A DNA stretch of 64,000 nucleotides from Desulfuromonadales bacterium (lineage in GTDB: Bacteria > Desulfobacterota > Desulfuromonadia > Desulfuromonadales > BM103): positions 62,001 through 126,000 of the forward strand of contig JACZKE010000056.1 of NCBI GenBank assembly GCA_014860225.1, given 5' to 3'. This document shows positions 24,660-34,686 of the stretch, piece after piece (positions within the stretch are counted from its first letter, which is position 1; every line of letters begins with the position of its first letter). The translations under genes and the position numbers were made by a program. A model generated the notes under the pieces. It was given only the letters and a program-made list of their open reading frames with translations, ran no database searches and was not told the DNA's origin.

Positions 24660-27110
24660 ATGACCAAGATCAAACAAGCTATTCACCACGTGTTTCACAA
24701 GATTGACGATCTCCTGTTCGGGCTCCCCTATCTCTGGTTGGGAGTGATCGTTATCATTACGATTTTCTTCGCAATCCAGATCCCTGGTGTGAAGATGTAT
24801 TCTGATTTCGCTGATTTGCTGCCTCAGGAGCATCCGTATATCAAACTGCACAACGAGATCCGGGATGATTTCGGCGGAGCAAACAACATTATCCTCGCAG
24901 TAGAAGTTAAAGATGGCGATATTTTCTCCAATGAAACTTTGAGGATGATCCACAAGTTGACGGAAAAGGTCGACATGCTGCCCGGCGTGAACCACAACAT
25001 GGTCTCCAGCCTCACACACCGGACTGTACGCAAAGTGTGGTTGACTGAAACGGGTGACGTTAATTCTGCGCCGCACTATGATCCGATTATCGAAGAGTTG
25101 AGCGAAGCCGAGCTGGGACAAATGCGCCAGGAGGTGATATCTAATCCACGCGTTTATGGGCTATTGGTCTCTCCCGACCTCAAGGCCGCCCTGGTCAAGG
25201 CGACCTTCAATGAAGGAGAGTTGGACTATCAGGCTATCTTTGCCGGGACACAAGCACTCCGTGCTGAAGAAGCGCAGCCCGGGATAAAGATTTACGCTTC
25301 AGGCGCACCAATGCTTGTAGGTTGGGTGTTTACCTACGTTGAACAGATTCTGCAGATCTTTCTCTATACCTTGGTCGTGATGGTCACCTTGCTGTTGCTT
25401 TATTTCAGGCGACTGTACGGAATTGTGCTGCCGCTTCTTGGCATTGTCCTGGCCACAACATGGGGATTGGGAACCCTTTCCCTGCTCGGTTACAATCTCG
25501 ATCCTCTAACGCTGGTGGTCCCCTTCCTTATCTCCGCTAGAGCTATGTCACACGGAATTCAACTGGTCGAACGGTATTACGCGGAACTGCGGAGCGTCAG
25601 CACGGCTAAACTGGCGGCAAGGAATACCTTCAATAGCCTGTTCCGGCCGGGTTCGCTTGGTGTAGTCTCCGATGCCATCGGTCTGCTGCTGATCGCTCTT
25701 GGTTCTGTGCCGATCAACACCAAGATGGCCCATTACGCTTCACTGTGGGCGATTTCAATTATTTTCATCGTCCTTATTTTTATCCCGCTGATGCTGTCGG
25801 TCCTGCCCCGACCGCATGACATCGAGTATAAGGAATCAAAGCTGGATGCGCTCATGATCTCGTTTTCCGGCGTCGTAGGTTCGAGGAAAGGCGCGATCAC
25901 CGTTTTAAGCACGATGGTCGTTCTGCTGATCTGCGGCGCTTATTTCAGCTCCTGGGTACAGATCGGCGAGTCGGAACCGGGATCTCCCCTGTTGTACAAC
26001 GACCATGACTATAACGTTTCTTCCAAGGCGATCAACGACAGGTTCCCTGGCTCCGAAGAGTTGTTTATCGTCGCACGTACGGACAAAGAGGGCGGCATCA
26101 AACGTCCTGATGTGTTGCGCGCCCTGGAAGACCTGGAAAATCATATGCTGCTAGATCCGGAACTTGGTGGCGTTAAGGCCTTGCCGGGCTTGATAAAACA
26201 AGTCAACCGGATTTTCCACAGCAATGATCCTCGCTGGGAACAGATCCCGGACTCTGGATCCTATGTCGGCGGACTGCTGTTCGCGTACAATGCATCCAGC
26301 CCGATCCCCGGCGCCGACAAGGAGTTTATCGATTCCGAACAGCAAAGAGCGAATATGGTCTTTTATTACAAGGACCACAAGGGTGGCACGATTCGTCGGG
26401 CTATCCATATGGTCAAAGAGTGGGTCGCGACGACCGGATCCAAGGTGGAGGGTCTGACGATTCAACTGGCCGGTGGACAGATCGGCGTGACCGCGGCGAT
26501 CAATGAAGCTGCTTACAGCACCAACATGCTGGTCATCCCGCTGGTTCTGTTGCTGATCTTCGTATTTGTCACACTATTCTATGGCTCCCTGCACGCTGGA
26601 CTGCTGATGATGTGTTCAATGGCCTTCGCGACGGCCCTGACTTATGCCTACATGGGGATCAAAGGCATCGGCATAAACGTCAATACCGTCCCGATTATTG
26701 CTGTCGGCATCGGTATCGGTATCGATTATTCGATTTATGTCATGGACCGGATTCGCGAAGAAGTCGGAACCGGCCTTGATCTGCCTGCAGCAGTCAGGCG
26801 TACTTTCAGCACGACCTGCAAGGCGGTGGCCTTCACGGCCATTACGCTGATCGGCGGTGTGGTTATGTGGGTATTCATCTCTGACCTGCGCTTCCAGGCC
26901 GATTCGGCGTTGCTGCTCTGCGTGATGCTGGTCCTCAACGCGCTCTCGGCGATTTTTATGGTGCCATCATGGGTGCTGATTTTCAAACCCGTATTCATTA
27001 CCTCGGCCCACTACGACACGGACGGCATTCTCGTCGTCGCTGAGGAGTCTCAAGCGGATGAGGAAGAACCGTCCGCTGCTGTCAAACAGTCTCTTCCGGC
27101 GACCTCATAG
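24660..27110 (+). CDS. RND/MMPL-family transporter (cassette A)
   Basis: 816 residues with the RND plan: one helix, a large periplasmic loop (about 45-220), five helices, a second helix and loop (about 420-600), and five more helices. Within the second bundle the segment AVGIGIGIDYSIYVMDR holds the Asp used for proton relay in hydrophobe/RND (HAE3) proteins. Substrates of this group are lipids and hydrophobic compounds; direction is not predictable from sequence. No adaptor (MFP) or TolC gene accompanies it, so it is unlikely to be a classical tripartite drug pump. The barrel and DUF1329 genes next door are the probable partners. Confidence 0.88.
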   Translation: MTKIKQAIHHVFHKIDDLLFGLPYLWLGVIVIITIFFAIQIPGVKMYSDFADLLPQEHPYIKLHNEIRDDFGGANNIILAVEVKDGDIFSNETLRMIHKLTEKVDMLPGVNHNMVSSLTHRTVRKVWLTETGDVNSAPHYDPIIEELSEAELGQMRQEVISNPRVYGLLVSPDLKAALVKATFNEGELDYQAIFAGTQALRAEEAQPGIKIYASGAPMLVGWVFTYVEQILQIFLYTLVVMVTLLLLYFRRLYGIVLPLLGIVLATTWGLGTLSLLGYNLDPLTLVVPFLISARAMSHGIQLVERYYAELRSVSTAKLAARNTFNSLFRPGSLGVVSDAIGLLLIALGSVPINTKMAHYASLWAISIIFIVLIFIPLMLSVLPRPHDIEYKESKLDALMISFSGVVGSRKGAITVLSTMVVLLICGAYFSSWVQIGESEPGSPLLYNDHDYNVSSKAINDRFPGSEELFIVARTDKEGGIKRPDVLRALEDLENHMLLDPELGGVKALPGLIKQVNRIFHSNDPRWEQIPDSGSYVGGLLFAYNASSPIPGADKEFIDSEQQRANMVFYYKDHKGGTIRRAIHMVKEWVATTGSKVEGLTIQLAGGQIGVTAAINEAAYSTNMLVIPLVLLLIFVFVTLFYGSLHAGLLMMCSMAFATALTYAYMGIKGIGINVNTVPIIAVGIGIGIDYSIYVMDRIREEVGTGLDLPAAVRRTFSTTCKAVAFTAITLIGGVVMWVFISDLRFQADSALLLCVMLVLNALSAIFMVPSWVLIFKPVFITSAHYDTDGILVVAEESQADEEEPSAAVKQSLPATS

Positions 27111-27187
27111 CAGCCGGGTCAATTTGTTATTAAAAATCGGAGAGTAGTTTCTATAGCCATTTCAATGGAAGGAAAGGGAGGAACATC

Positions 27188-29167
27188 ATGCAGATGCCAC
27201 ACCGAACAACAGTGTTAGGTTCAAAGGTCAAGACCGTACTTTTGACGGGTTTACTGGCCATAATAGCAACGTCTCTTGGCGTAACCGCTGCTTGGGCCGA
27301 TGTAAGCGGCTTCATCGAGAACGACACTCACTATCGTGACGATCGGGAACTGTCAAAGGCTAGAAACACTTTCCAGTTTGAATACAGCAAGGATTTGGGT
27401 GCCAAGGGCATCTTCTCCGAGATGAGGTTCAACACGACCCTGCGGGCTACCTACGATGCCGCTTACGACCTGAATGACGACGAGTGGGGGGATAAAGCCG
27501 GTGGGCCGGTCATGATCCAGAATATTGGAGGTAATGGCCCTCTTGCTCCGGCCACGGAAGTTCCATTCGGTTACGGAGCGCCTCTGCCTGGTACCTTCTA
27601 CACCCCTTTTGGGGGCGCTGGTCTTAACCCGAATAATCCCAACGAAGGGCTGGAAGTTCTCGGCCAGAACTTGCACAGTCCCGGCGGCGGCCTGACCTTC
27701 GGTGTCCCGGTGCGGCCCTGCGACAAGGATTCGCGCGGCTGCATCGACGACTACATGGACGCCGACAGCGACGATCTGCGATTCCCCGAGTTCAACGACC
27801 GTCAGGACTGGCTGCGCGAGTTCTACATCAGCGGCGCCATCCCGATGGGCGACAATGAACTGGGCCTGAAGCTCGGTCGCCAGCAGATCATCTGGGGACG
27901 CACCGACCTATTCCGGGTTCTGGACGTCATCAATCCGGTTGACTTCTCGCGCAACAATATCTACGACGAGCTCGAAGACATCCGCATTCCGATGTGGATG
28001 CTGCAAGCGGAATATCGCACCGGCGCCAACAACATTTTCGACGACCTGAACTACTCAGCGGTCTGGAACTTCGACAAGTTCCGGCCGAACACACTCGGCC
28101 AGGGCGGTACTCCGAATCAGATCCTCGACGCCGGCAGCTTCTTCCGCGGCATGAAGAACCTCTGGGACAACGGCGGCACAGTGGGAAACTTCGCTGGCTT
28201 GGACACCGCGGTTGAATTCCCTGAACACGTGATCGGCATCCGCGAAGCTGATATGCCGGAGTGGTCGCTGGCCAACACCCAGTTCGGCGGCAAGGTCGAA
28301 GGTGTCTACAAGGACCTCGGCTTCTCGCTGAACTACTACAACTACCGGTCGCAACTGCCGACGTTGCGTGGCGGCATTCCCGCCATGAACCCCTTTGGGC
28401 CGCTGACGGTAGATAATGCTAATCTTCCTCCCGAATTGCAGAATGATACAGGCGCGCGCCCGCGCCCATTCCTGCCGGCCTTCGACATCGCCTTCGCGCG
28501 GGTCCAGCTATTCGGCGGTTCGCTTGATTACTACGCGGACACCATCAAATCTGTCATCCGCCTGGAAGCCGCCTACACCACCGGCGAGGAGTTCATCAAC
28601 ACCGCCGACCCCAAACTTTACTCCGATTCGGACGTGGTCCGCTGGGTCCTGGGCGTTGACCGCAATACCTTCATTCCCTTCCTCAACAAGAAGAAGGCGT
28701 TCCTGATCTCCGGCCAGCTATTCGGCCAGCATCTCCTCGATCATGAGCTTTACGATGGGCCTCTCGGCAAGGTCGGCATCCCTGACTGGGAGGACAACTA
28801 CATCGCCACGCTGCTGGTCAAGGGCTGGTGGATGCAGGATCGCCTGAGCCCGCAGTTCCTTTTGGCTCATGATTTCGAGGCCGAGGCCACCGCCTTGGAG
28901 CCGAGCATCAGCTGGCTGATCACCGACAAGCTGAGCATCAGTGCCAAGTGCAATTTCAAGGTTGGCACCGGCGCGCGCCAGTTCGACGACCTGCGCGCCG
29001 ACAATCAGTTCCCGCCCTTTACCTCGGCTCCGTTCCATGACAATCCTTTAGCGGCCCAGGCGACAGGTTCTTATGGATATGAGCCGTCGAGCCGCTTCCG
29101 CTCCGGTCCGATCGGCATGGCGCATAATGAAGACGAAGTTGCCATCAGCATCCGTTATGCTTTTTAG
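27188..29167 (+). CDS. DUF1302 outer-membrane barrel protein (cassette A)
   Basis: 659 residues. The cleavable signal peptide ends at AAWA near residue 37. The mature protein alternates short amphipathic strands and ends in aromatic IRYAF, the C-terminal signature for outer-membrane assembly. The DUF1302 hallmark LKLGRQQIIWGRTDLFRVLD is present (about residues 230-250). AGGGAGGAAC precedes the ATG. It probably forms a channel for hydrophobic or aromatic compounds; that is inferred from genetic association in steroid and aromatic degraders, not from sequence. It has about 170 residues more than its cassette B counterpart, mostly in extra loops. Confidence 0.85.
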   Translation: MQMPHRTTVLGSKVKTVLLTGLLAIIATSLGVTAAWADVSGFIENDTHYRDDRELSKARNTFQFEYSKDLGAKGIFSEMRFNTTLRATYDAAYDLNDDEWGDKAGGPVMIQNIGGNGPLAPATEVPFGYGAPLPGTFYTPFGGAGLNPNNPNEGLEVLGQNLHSPGGGLTFGVPVRPCDKDSRGCIDDYMDADSDDLRFPEFNDRQDWLREFYISGAIPMGDNELGLKLGRQQIIWGRTDLFRVLDVINPVDFSRNNIYDELEDIRIPMWMLQAEYRTGANNIFDDLNYSAVWNFDKFRPNTLGQGGTPNQILDAGSFFRGMKNLWDNGGTVGNFAGLDTAVEFPEHVIGIREADMPEWSLANTQFGGKVEGVYKDLGFSLNYYNYRSQLPTLRGGIPAMNPFGPLTVDNANLPPELQNDTGARPRPFLPAFDIAFARVQLFGGSLDYYADTIKSVIRLEAAYTTGEEFINTADPKLYSDSDVVRWVLGVDRNTFIPFLNKKKAFLISGQLFGQHLLDHELYDGPLGKVGIPDWEDNYIATLLVKGWWMQDRLSPQFLLAHDFEAEATALEPSISWLITDKLSISAKCNFKVGTGARQFDDLRADNQFPPFTSAPFHDNPLAAQATGSYGYEPSSRFRSGPIGMAHNEDEVAISIRYAF

Positions 29168-29249
29168 GGGCACAAGAAACCGCGCAAAGCTTTGCGTGCA
29201 ACGATATTATTGGCGATTCGTAAAACTAATAGTGAAGAGGAGAATGGCA

Positions 29250-30557
29250 ATGACTAAAAAGGTTTGTGCATTTTTGGTGGCAGGGCTCATGACGCTGACC
29301 GGCGTGGCTTTTGCTGCGACGGCGGCCGATGTGGATACTTCTCTGTTCCCCTACAAGAACTTCGAGGTAGATGCGGTTAAATTCAAGCCGGGGACGGTGG
29401 TCAACAAGGCCAATGTTGAGCAGTACAAAGATTCCCTGGATGTGGCAATGTATCAATTCATCAAGGACGGCATGTACGAGTTTACCATTGCCGAAACCAC
29501 CTCGTTTGATCCGCCTGCACCATATGTCGAGGCAACCCGCAAGAATTTCAGCAGCACAAAGCTGGGCGAAGGCAACCTCGTTGACTTCGTTGCCGGTCGA
29601 CCTTTTGTGGCAGAGCCGAGCAACGAGGACCCTAAAGCGGGTGAAAAGCTCGCCTGGAACAACAAGTATGCTCTGATTGCCGGCGACGGTGGAACGATAT
29701 ACCCGTTCTACTGGAAATATCGTGATATGAAGAGCGGCAAGCTCGAGCGTCAGATCAAACTCGAGGTGCACTCGCTAAATTTCAAACACCGGACCACGGC
29801 AGAGCCAATCCCGGACATCACCCCCAACCCCTCTGAAATTTTCAGAGGTCTGTATATCGGTGTGGAAGAACCCTACGACGTCAAGAACACCCAGTTGCTG
29901 ATCCAGCGTCACGAGGACGACCTGAAGCGTGACAACGCCTGGCTGTATCTTGGTTTTCAACGTCGCGTCAGACGGTTATCTTCCGGCCAGACAACCGATG
30001 CTTTTCTCGGTTCCGACCTCATGATCGAGGATTTCGAGGGATACAATAACCGCGTCGCCGATAACAACTGGAAATATCTCGGCACGGAAAAACTTCTACT
30101 GCCTTTCTACAACCACAACGACCTCAAGGAATTGTCAGATGAGTTCAAGGAACCGGACGGCTATCGTTATGTGGACTTCGGCGGCCAGGGGAACTGTTTC
30201 CCGAAGGTGACCTGGCAGTTGCGCAAGGTCTATCTCATTGAAGCGACCCCGGTCGACCCGGGTCATCCAATCAGCAAGCGCATCATGTATATGGATGCCC
30301 AGACTGGCTTCTTTAGTCGCACTGTCTCCTATGATCGTGCTGGCAAGCTCTGGAAAACCTGGCTGATTGGTGAATCGCATCCGGACCATCACCTCGAGAT
30401 CAACAAGGGCTCGGGCATCCCGCAGTGGGATTCTTTCACGATGATCGATACCCAGGCTATGCATTGCACCACTGGCCAGTTTCATGCCCATAACGACCCG
30501 AACGAGGTTTCGGCGGATCAGTTCACGCCGCAGTACCTGCGTAAACGTGGACAATAG
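29250..30557 (+). CDS. DUF1329 periplasmic protein (cassette A)
   Basis: 435 residues with a signal peptide (MTKKVCAFLVAGLMTLTG, cleaved near AFA). DUF1329 proteins have a LolA/LolB-like half-barrel fold that can hold acyl or hydrophobic ligands. The segment RIMYMDAQTGFFSRTVSYDR is the conserved signature shared with the cassette B protein. The start at 29250 is preferred to ATG 29244 because GAGGAG lies 8 bases before it; a longer frame back to 29073 overlaps the barrel gene. As last gene of the cassette, followed by a terminator, it probably shuttles cargo between the RND protein and the barrel. Confidence 0.83.
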   Translation: MTKKVCAFLVAGLMTLTGVAFAATAADVDTSLFPYKNFEVDAVKFKPGTVVNKANVEQYKDSLDVAMYQFIKDGMYEFTIAETTSFDPPAPYVEATRKNFSSTKLGEGNLVDFVAGRPFVAEPSNEDPKAGEKLAWNNKYALIAGDGGTIYPFYWKYRDMKSGKLERQIKLEVHSLNFKHRTTAEPIPDITPNPSEIFRGLYIGVEEPYDVKNTQLLIQRHEDDLKRDNAWLYLGFQRRVRRLSSGQTTDAFLGSDLMIEDFEGYNNRVADNNWKYLGTEKLLLPFYNHNDLKELSDEFKEPDGYRYVDFGGQGNCFPKVTWQLRKVYLIEATPVDPGHPISKRIMYMDAQTGFFSRTVSYDRAGKLWKTWLIGESHPDHHLEINKGSGIPQWDSFTMIDTQAMHCTTGQFHAHNDPNEVSADQFTPQYLRKRGQ

Positions 30558-30592
30558 GAACGGCCGGATGACAACTATCTGAGCTGAGTAAA

Positions 30593-30618
30593 GGGGGGTG
30601 CGGGCAATCGTACCCCCC
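30593..30618 (+). terminator. Terminator of cassette A
   Basis: A stem of about 10 bp pairs GGGGGGTGCG with CGTACCCCCC around GGCAAT, followed by TATCTGTTT. It lies 36 bases after the DUF1329 stop. Confidence 0.75.
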
Positions 30619-30819
30619 TATCTGTTTACTCGCGGGTTGGTGTTTACATCATTATATAACAATGTTTTTCTGGATCGCACGAGCTTCCTAATATATTGGG
30701 TGTTTGCCAGAATTTCGGGAGCATGGCCGATTGTCCATGATTTGTACCTGTCGTGAATATAATGGAAAAGCTCTGGTTTCTCAGGCTGTTGCCGGTGTTC
30801 CGGGGAGACATTTTCATGC

Positions 30820-30833
30820 GGCACGTGACTTGC
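30820..30833 (+). promoter_or_regulatory. Sigma-54 (-24/-12) promoter of the molybdenum hydroxylase operon
   Basis: CGGCACGTGACTTGCA (30819-30834) keeps GG-N10-GC and nearly matches the consensus TGGCAC-N5-TTGCW. The predicted start is near 30845, 65 bases before the first ATG. The 350-base gap 30558-30909 otherwise holds the cassette A terminator and AT-rich sequence suitable for an upstream activator site. The sigma-54 activator at 20949-22754 is a candidate regulator. Confidence 0.75.
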
Positions 30834-30909
30834 AAATTACCTGGTTGATTAGGATTAAAAATAGGCTGGAATTTTTCCAACAGAAGTTGGATGTAAGAAA
30901 GGGGACCAC

Positions 30910-31782
30910 ATGAGCAGTCGAGTCTTACCTCAGTTTGATCTTCTCACACCTCAAAGTATTTCCGAAGCGGTCGCTATGCTGGCGCAGTACCAGGGCCAGG
31001 TCGCGGTTCTGGCTGGCGGCACAGACTTGCTGGTGTGGAACTACATCCGCAAACTCAAGCCAGATTACGTCCTCAGGCTTTCTAATCTTGATGGCTTGGA
31101 TTACCTGAACTACGTCCCTGGTGAAGGTCTCAGAATCGGTGCCAGGGCCAAGGTCGCCCAACTCCTTGAGCACCCTGATGTTGCTGAAAAATTTCCGGCT
31201 CTGCACCAGGCGGCATCAACCTTCGCAACGCCACAGATCCGCAACATGGCGACCATAGTGGGTAATGTCCTCCGCGCCTCCCCGGCCGGTGACTGTTCCT
31301 GTGCCATCCTCGCCCTCGGCGGCCAAGTGCTTCTCCAGGGGCCAGGCGGCCAGCGACTGGTCGATATCGACGATTTTTGGGTGGCCTACGGTGTTACAAA
31401 ACGAAAATATGATGAACTGGCAGTGGAACTACGCATCCCGGAACCAACATCGGCTACCCGCTCTGCTTTCATCCGCATGACCCGGGTCCACGAAGATCTT
31501 GCTAAACTCAACGTGGCTGTTCGTCTCGAAATGAGTCAGGATACCTGCAGTCAGGCCAGGATTTCCATGGGCTGCGTCGGTCCTACCCTGGTTCGTCTCA
31601 AACAGACCGAGAAACTGCTGAACGGCAAGAAGATCACCGATGAACTGCTGCAACAGTTGGCTGCTTCAGCTCAGGATGAGATCACTCCCATCGATGACCA
31701 GCGCTCGACGGCGGATTATCGACGCCAGGTCGCAGGGGTCATACTCAGGCGAGTGATCGAACAGGCAATAGAGACGCACTAA
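30910..31782 (+). CDS. Molybdenum hydroxylase FAD-binding subunit
   Basis: 290 residues of the CoxM/XDH medium-subunit family. FAD-contacting motifs are LAGGTDLL near residues 35-42 and ATIVGNVLRASPAGD near 113-127. The four cysteines are scattered, and there is no extra [4Fe-4S] insertion of the kind found in 4-hydroxybenzoyl-CoA reductase. It passes electrons from the iron-sulfur subunit to FAD and an external acceptor. It is first in a three-gene operon with gaps of 36 bases or less, downstream of a sigma-54 promoter, with AAAGGGG as ribosome site. The substrate is unknown; an aromatic or N-heterocyclic ring is typical for the family. Confidence 0.9.
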   Translation: MSSRVLPQFDLLTPQSISEAVAMLAQYQGQVAVLAGGTDLLVWNYIRKLKPDYVLRLSNLDGLDYLNYVPGEGLRIGARAKVAQLLEHPDVAEKFPALHQAASTFATPQIRNMATIVGNVLRASPAGDCSCAILALGGQVLLQGPGGQRLVDIDDFWVAYGVTKRKYDELAVELRIPEPTSATRSAFIRMTRVHEDLAKLNVAVRLEMSQDTCSQARISMGCVGPTLVRLKQTEKLLNGKKITDELLQQLAASAQDEITPIDDQRSTADYRRQVAGVILRRVIEQAIETH

Positions 31783-31818
31783 TCGCGACTCGACCGAGTG
31801 ATACATAAGGAGACAACC

Positions 31819-32328
31819 ATGAAAACCAAGATGATTACGCTCTGTGTCAATGGCAGGGATCACCGCTTCGAAGCGCCGGTCAACCGGACCCTTCTTCAGG
31901 CCCTGCGCGATGACCTGAGACTGACTGAGACCAAATATGGTTGCGGTACCGGAGAGTGTGGGGGATGCACGGTTCTGATGGACGGCAAAGACAGTATCTG
32001 CTCATGCCTGACCCTGGCAGTGGAAGCTGAAGGCAGGCATATAACCACCGTTGGCGGCATGACACGGGATGGTGAGCTGCATCCGATCCAGATTGCCTTT
32101 ATTGAAGAGGGTGCCATCCAGTGCGGCTATTGCACGCCGGGGATGATCATGAAAACTGCCAGCATTCTGGCTAACAATCCGAATCCTAGCGAGGAGGAGA
32201 TCCGCAAAGGTCTGGATGGCAATGTCTGCCGTTGCACCGGTTATGAAAAAATCGTTCAAGCGGTACAGCGTGCCAGCAGGATGCTCGATACTTCGCAAAT
32301 TCAGAAATCAGGAGGCATGGGACAATGA
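31819..32328 (+). CDS. Molybdenum hydroxylase [2Fe-2S] subunit
   Basis: 169 residues with the two clusters of the small subunit of xanthine-dehydrogenase-family enzymes. The N-terminal plant-ferredoxin domain binds one cluster through C42, C47, C50 and probably C63 (GCGTGECGGC motif). The C-terminal four-helix domain binds the second through QCGYCTPGM and CRCTGY. It relays electrons from molybdenum to the FAD subunit. The start at 31819 has AAGGAGACAACC upstream, better than 31798. Its stop overlaps the large-subunit start by 4 bases, implying translational coupling. Confidence 0.93.
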   Translation: MKTKMITLCVNGRDHRFEAPVNRTLLQALRDDLRLTETKYGCGTGECGGCTVLMDGKDSICSCLTLAVEAEGRHITTVGGMTRDGELHPIQIAFIEEGAIQCGYCTPGMIMKTASILANNPNPSEEEIRKGLDGNVCRCTGYEKIVQAVQRASRMLDTSQIQKSGGMGQ

Positions 32329-34676
32329 GCGAAAAAACCTTTGTCGGCAAGAATATTCCCAAGTTGGACGCCAGAGAAAAAGCCACAGGTCAGTCTATTT
32401 ATGCCGCCGACCTCCAACTGCCCGGCATGCTTTATGGAAAGATCGTCCGTTGCTGGGATCATGCCCATGCCAAAGTGCTCAACCTTGACCTCTCCGAGGC
32501 CGTCAAGGTTCCGGGCGTCGTCAAAGTTTTGGGGCCCAAGGATGTTACACAAAAGAACTACAACACCGGGGTTTTAGACCTGATGGTGCCAGAAGAATTG
32601 GGTCAGCTTCTGGGTGATATCGAAGATCAGCGGATTTTCACTGACCATGTCCGACATCAGGGTGACGCCATCTGCGGGATCATTGCTGAAAGCGAAGAAA
32701 TTGCCGAGATTGCTGCCGGAAAAGTCAAGGTGCTCTACGAGCCATTGCCGGTCTATCTGAGTGCGGAAGAGTCTGCCAGGCCAGATGCTTTTCAGTTCGA
32801 CGAAAGGAAACCGGGCAACCGAGCCTTCCAGCTCCCTGAACAGATGTTTCCCGGCAATGCGTACGGCTGGGGAGACGTGGATGTTGAAATGGCGAAAGCC
32901 GACCTGATTGTTGAGGAGACCTTTTATCTACCAAAGGTAAAACAATGCCAGATGGAACCACACGCCTACGTGGCTCATTACGACCAGACCGGCCGATTGA
33001 ACTGCTGGACCTCGACCCAGATGCCCAAATGTGTCCAACCCAAACTGGCTCGCCTTTTTGAGCTGCCCCTCTCCCGGGTTAACCTGGTCTCTACCACTAT
33101 CGGCGGCGGGTTCGGTGCCAGACTTGGTATGGTCTTCGAGCCAGAAACCTGCGCTATGGCCCTGGCTGTCCCTGGTCGTCCTGTCAAGGTCCAGTCGGCA
33201 CGAGAGGAGGATTGGGTCGCCTCTGAAAGTCGTCATCCAGGTAAATACTGGATGAAGCTGGGCGTCATGAAAGACGGCACTCCAGTCGCCATGGATGCTC
33301 ATTTCACATCCAATGCCGGCGCTTATTTCACCCATTCCTCCGGTGTGCCCTTTACCACCGGGTCATGGCTGACCGGAATGTACAAGTTCGGTGCGATCCG
33401 TTACAAAGGTGATACCTTTTACACCAATCAGGCTCCCAGTGGTGCCTTTCGTGGCTACGGCAACCCCCAAACCAACTTTGCTCTGGAGCAGATCGTCGAC
33501 CAGGCTTGTAATCAACTCAATATCGACCCTGTCGATTGGCGGAAAAAATGGCACAAAGGGGTGGGTGATGACGGTTGGTGCATTGGCGTCCCGTATTCTT
33601 CCTGTGCCCTTGATGAGTGCCTGGAGCGCGGTGCCGAGGCGATCGGCTGGAAGGAAAAACGCGCCAGATATGCAAACCAGAGTGGCACCCTACGCCGTGG
33701 TGTCGGTGTCGGTGTGATGACCCATACCAGCGGGGCCATGCCGATGTTGCTGGAACACACCACCTGCACAGTCAAGATGAATGAGGATGCTTCTGTGGTG
33801 ATTACTCTCTCCTGCTCAGACTTGGGACAGGGGTCGCATACAGTACTCAAGCAGATCGCCGCAGATACCCTCGGTATGCCGATGGATGAGATCCACATTC
33901 TTGTCAACATGGATGCGGCCGGTTTCGACATCGGTTCCCACGCCAGCCGGACTACCTATGTCGGCGGTGGTGCCGTTATCAAAGCCTGTGAGGATGTTAA
34001 ACGTCAACTCATTGAGCGCGCCGCCATCCGTCTGGGCATTTCTGAAGAAGAGTTGGAGATCGAAGATCGGCAAGTCTTTGCCAGACATGACCGTGACAAG
34101 AGACTCTCCGTCAAGGAGATCTGCCATACGGGGGTTTACAACTTTACCAACCCCGAGACCGGCGAGACCAACGGGGTTCCTGGGCAGATCAAAGGGTATG
34201 CCAGTCACTTTCCAGGCCACAACTCTCCTCCTTTTGGCGCTTGTTTTGCGGAAATCGAGGTCGATATTGAGACCGGTGTGGTCAATGTGCTTGAGTTAGT
34301 CATCGCCCATGATATCGGCCGGGCCATCAACCCCATGGCAGTCGAAGGGCAGTTGCAGGGAGGGGCTCACCAGGCCCTCGGCATGATCCTCACTGAAGAG
34401 ACCTGTTATGATAAAAAGGGATTATGTCGTAACAACAGTTTTACCGACTACAAGATGCTCGGTCCGGTTGATATGCCAAAATTAACGACCATTCTGGTTG
34501 AGCAGCCCGATCCGATAGCGCCCTTGGGGATGAAAAGTGTCGGCGAAGCTGGGCCAGTCAATCCAGTGGGGGCAACAGCCAACGCCATATCACATGCTCT
34601 AGGCATTATGTTTACCGAGGCACCGATCACGCCTGAGAGGATTCTTCAGGCTCTTTCGGAACAAAAAGTCGCTTAG
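32325..34676 (+). CDS. Molybdenum hydroxylase large (molybdopterin) subunit
   Basis: 783 residues of the xanthine-dehydrogenase family. Visible cofactor motifs are GGGFGAR near residue 260, the SGAFRGYGNPQ segment near 370, DLGQGSHTV near 500, and the catalytic Glu in MKSVGEAGP (E741). The CoxL-type active-site Cys loop is absent, so CO dehydrogenase is excluded. The molybdenum cofactor should be the cytosine dinucleotide form, since a MocA gene follows. The downstream YqeB and YqeC genes mark a class of hydroxylases that need labile selenium, so this enzyme may be selenium-dependent. It hydroxylates a carbon with water; the substrate is not determinable from sequence. Confidence 0.92.
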   Translation: MSEKTFVGKNIPKLDAREKATGQSIYAADLQLPGMLYGKIVRCWDHAHAKVLNLDLSEAVKVPGVVKVLGPKDVTQKNYNTGVLDLMVPEELGQLLGDIEDQRIFTDHVRHQGDAICGIIAESEEIAEIAAGKVKVLYEPLPVYLSAEESARPDAFQFDERKPGNRAFQLPEQMFPGNAYGWGDVDVEMAKADLIVEETFYLPKVKQCQMEPHAYVAHYDQTGRLNCWTSTQMPKCVQPKLARLFELPLSRVNLVSTTIGGGFGARLGMVFEPETCAMALAVPGRPVKVQSAREEDWVASESRHPGKYWMKLGVMKDGTPVAMDAHFTSNAGAYFTHSSGVPFTTGSWLTGMYKFGAIRYKGDTFYTNQAPSGAFRGYGNPQTNFALEQIVDQACNQLNIDPVDWRKKWHKGVGDDGWCIGVPYSSCALDECLERGAEAIGWKEKRARYANQSGTLRRGVGVGVMTHTSGAMPMLLEHTTCTVKMNEDASVVITLSCSDLGQGSHTVLKQIAADTLGMPMDEIHILVNMDAAGFDIGSHASRTTYVGGGAVIKACEDVKRQLIERAAIRLGISEEELEIEDRQVFARHDRDKRLSVKEICHTGVYNFTNPETGETNGVPGQIKGYASHFPGHNSPPFGACFAEIEVDIETGVVNVLELVIAHDIGRAINPMAVEGQLQGGAHQALGMILTEETCYDKKGLCRNNSFTDYKMLGPVDMPKLTTILVEQPDPIAPLGMKSVGEAGPVNPVGATANAISHALGIMFTEAPITPERILQALSEQKVA

Positions 34677-34686
34677 AACCGTCTGC

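Noticed and set aside
30910-34676. 4-hydroxybenzoyl-CoA reductase as identity of the molybdenum hydroxylase
   Set aside because: The FAD subunit lacks the [4Fe-4S] insertion and is too short (290 residues); its cysteines are scattered.
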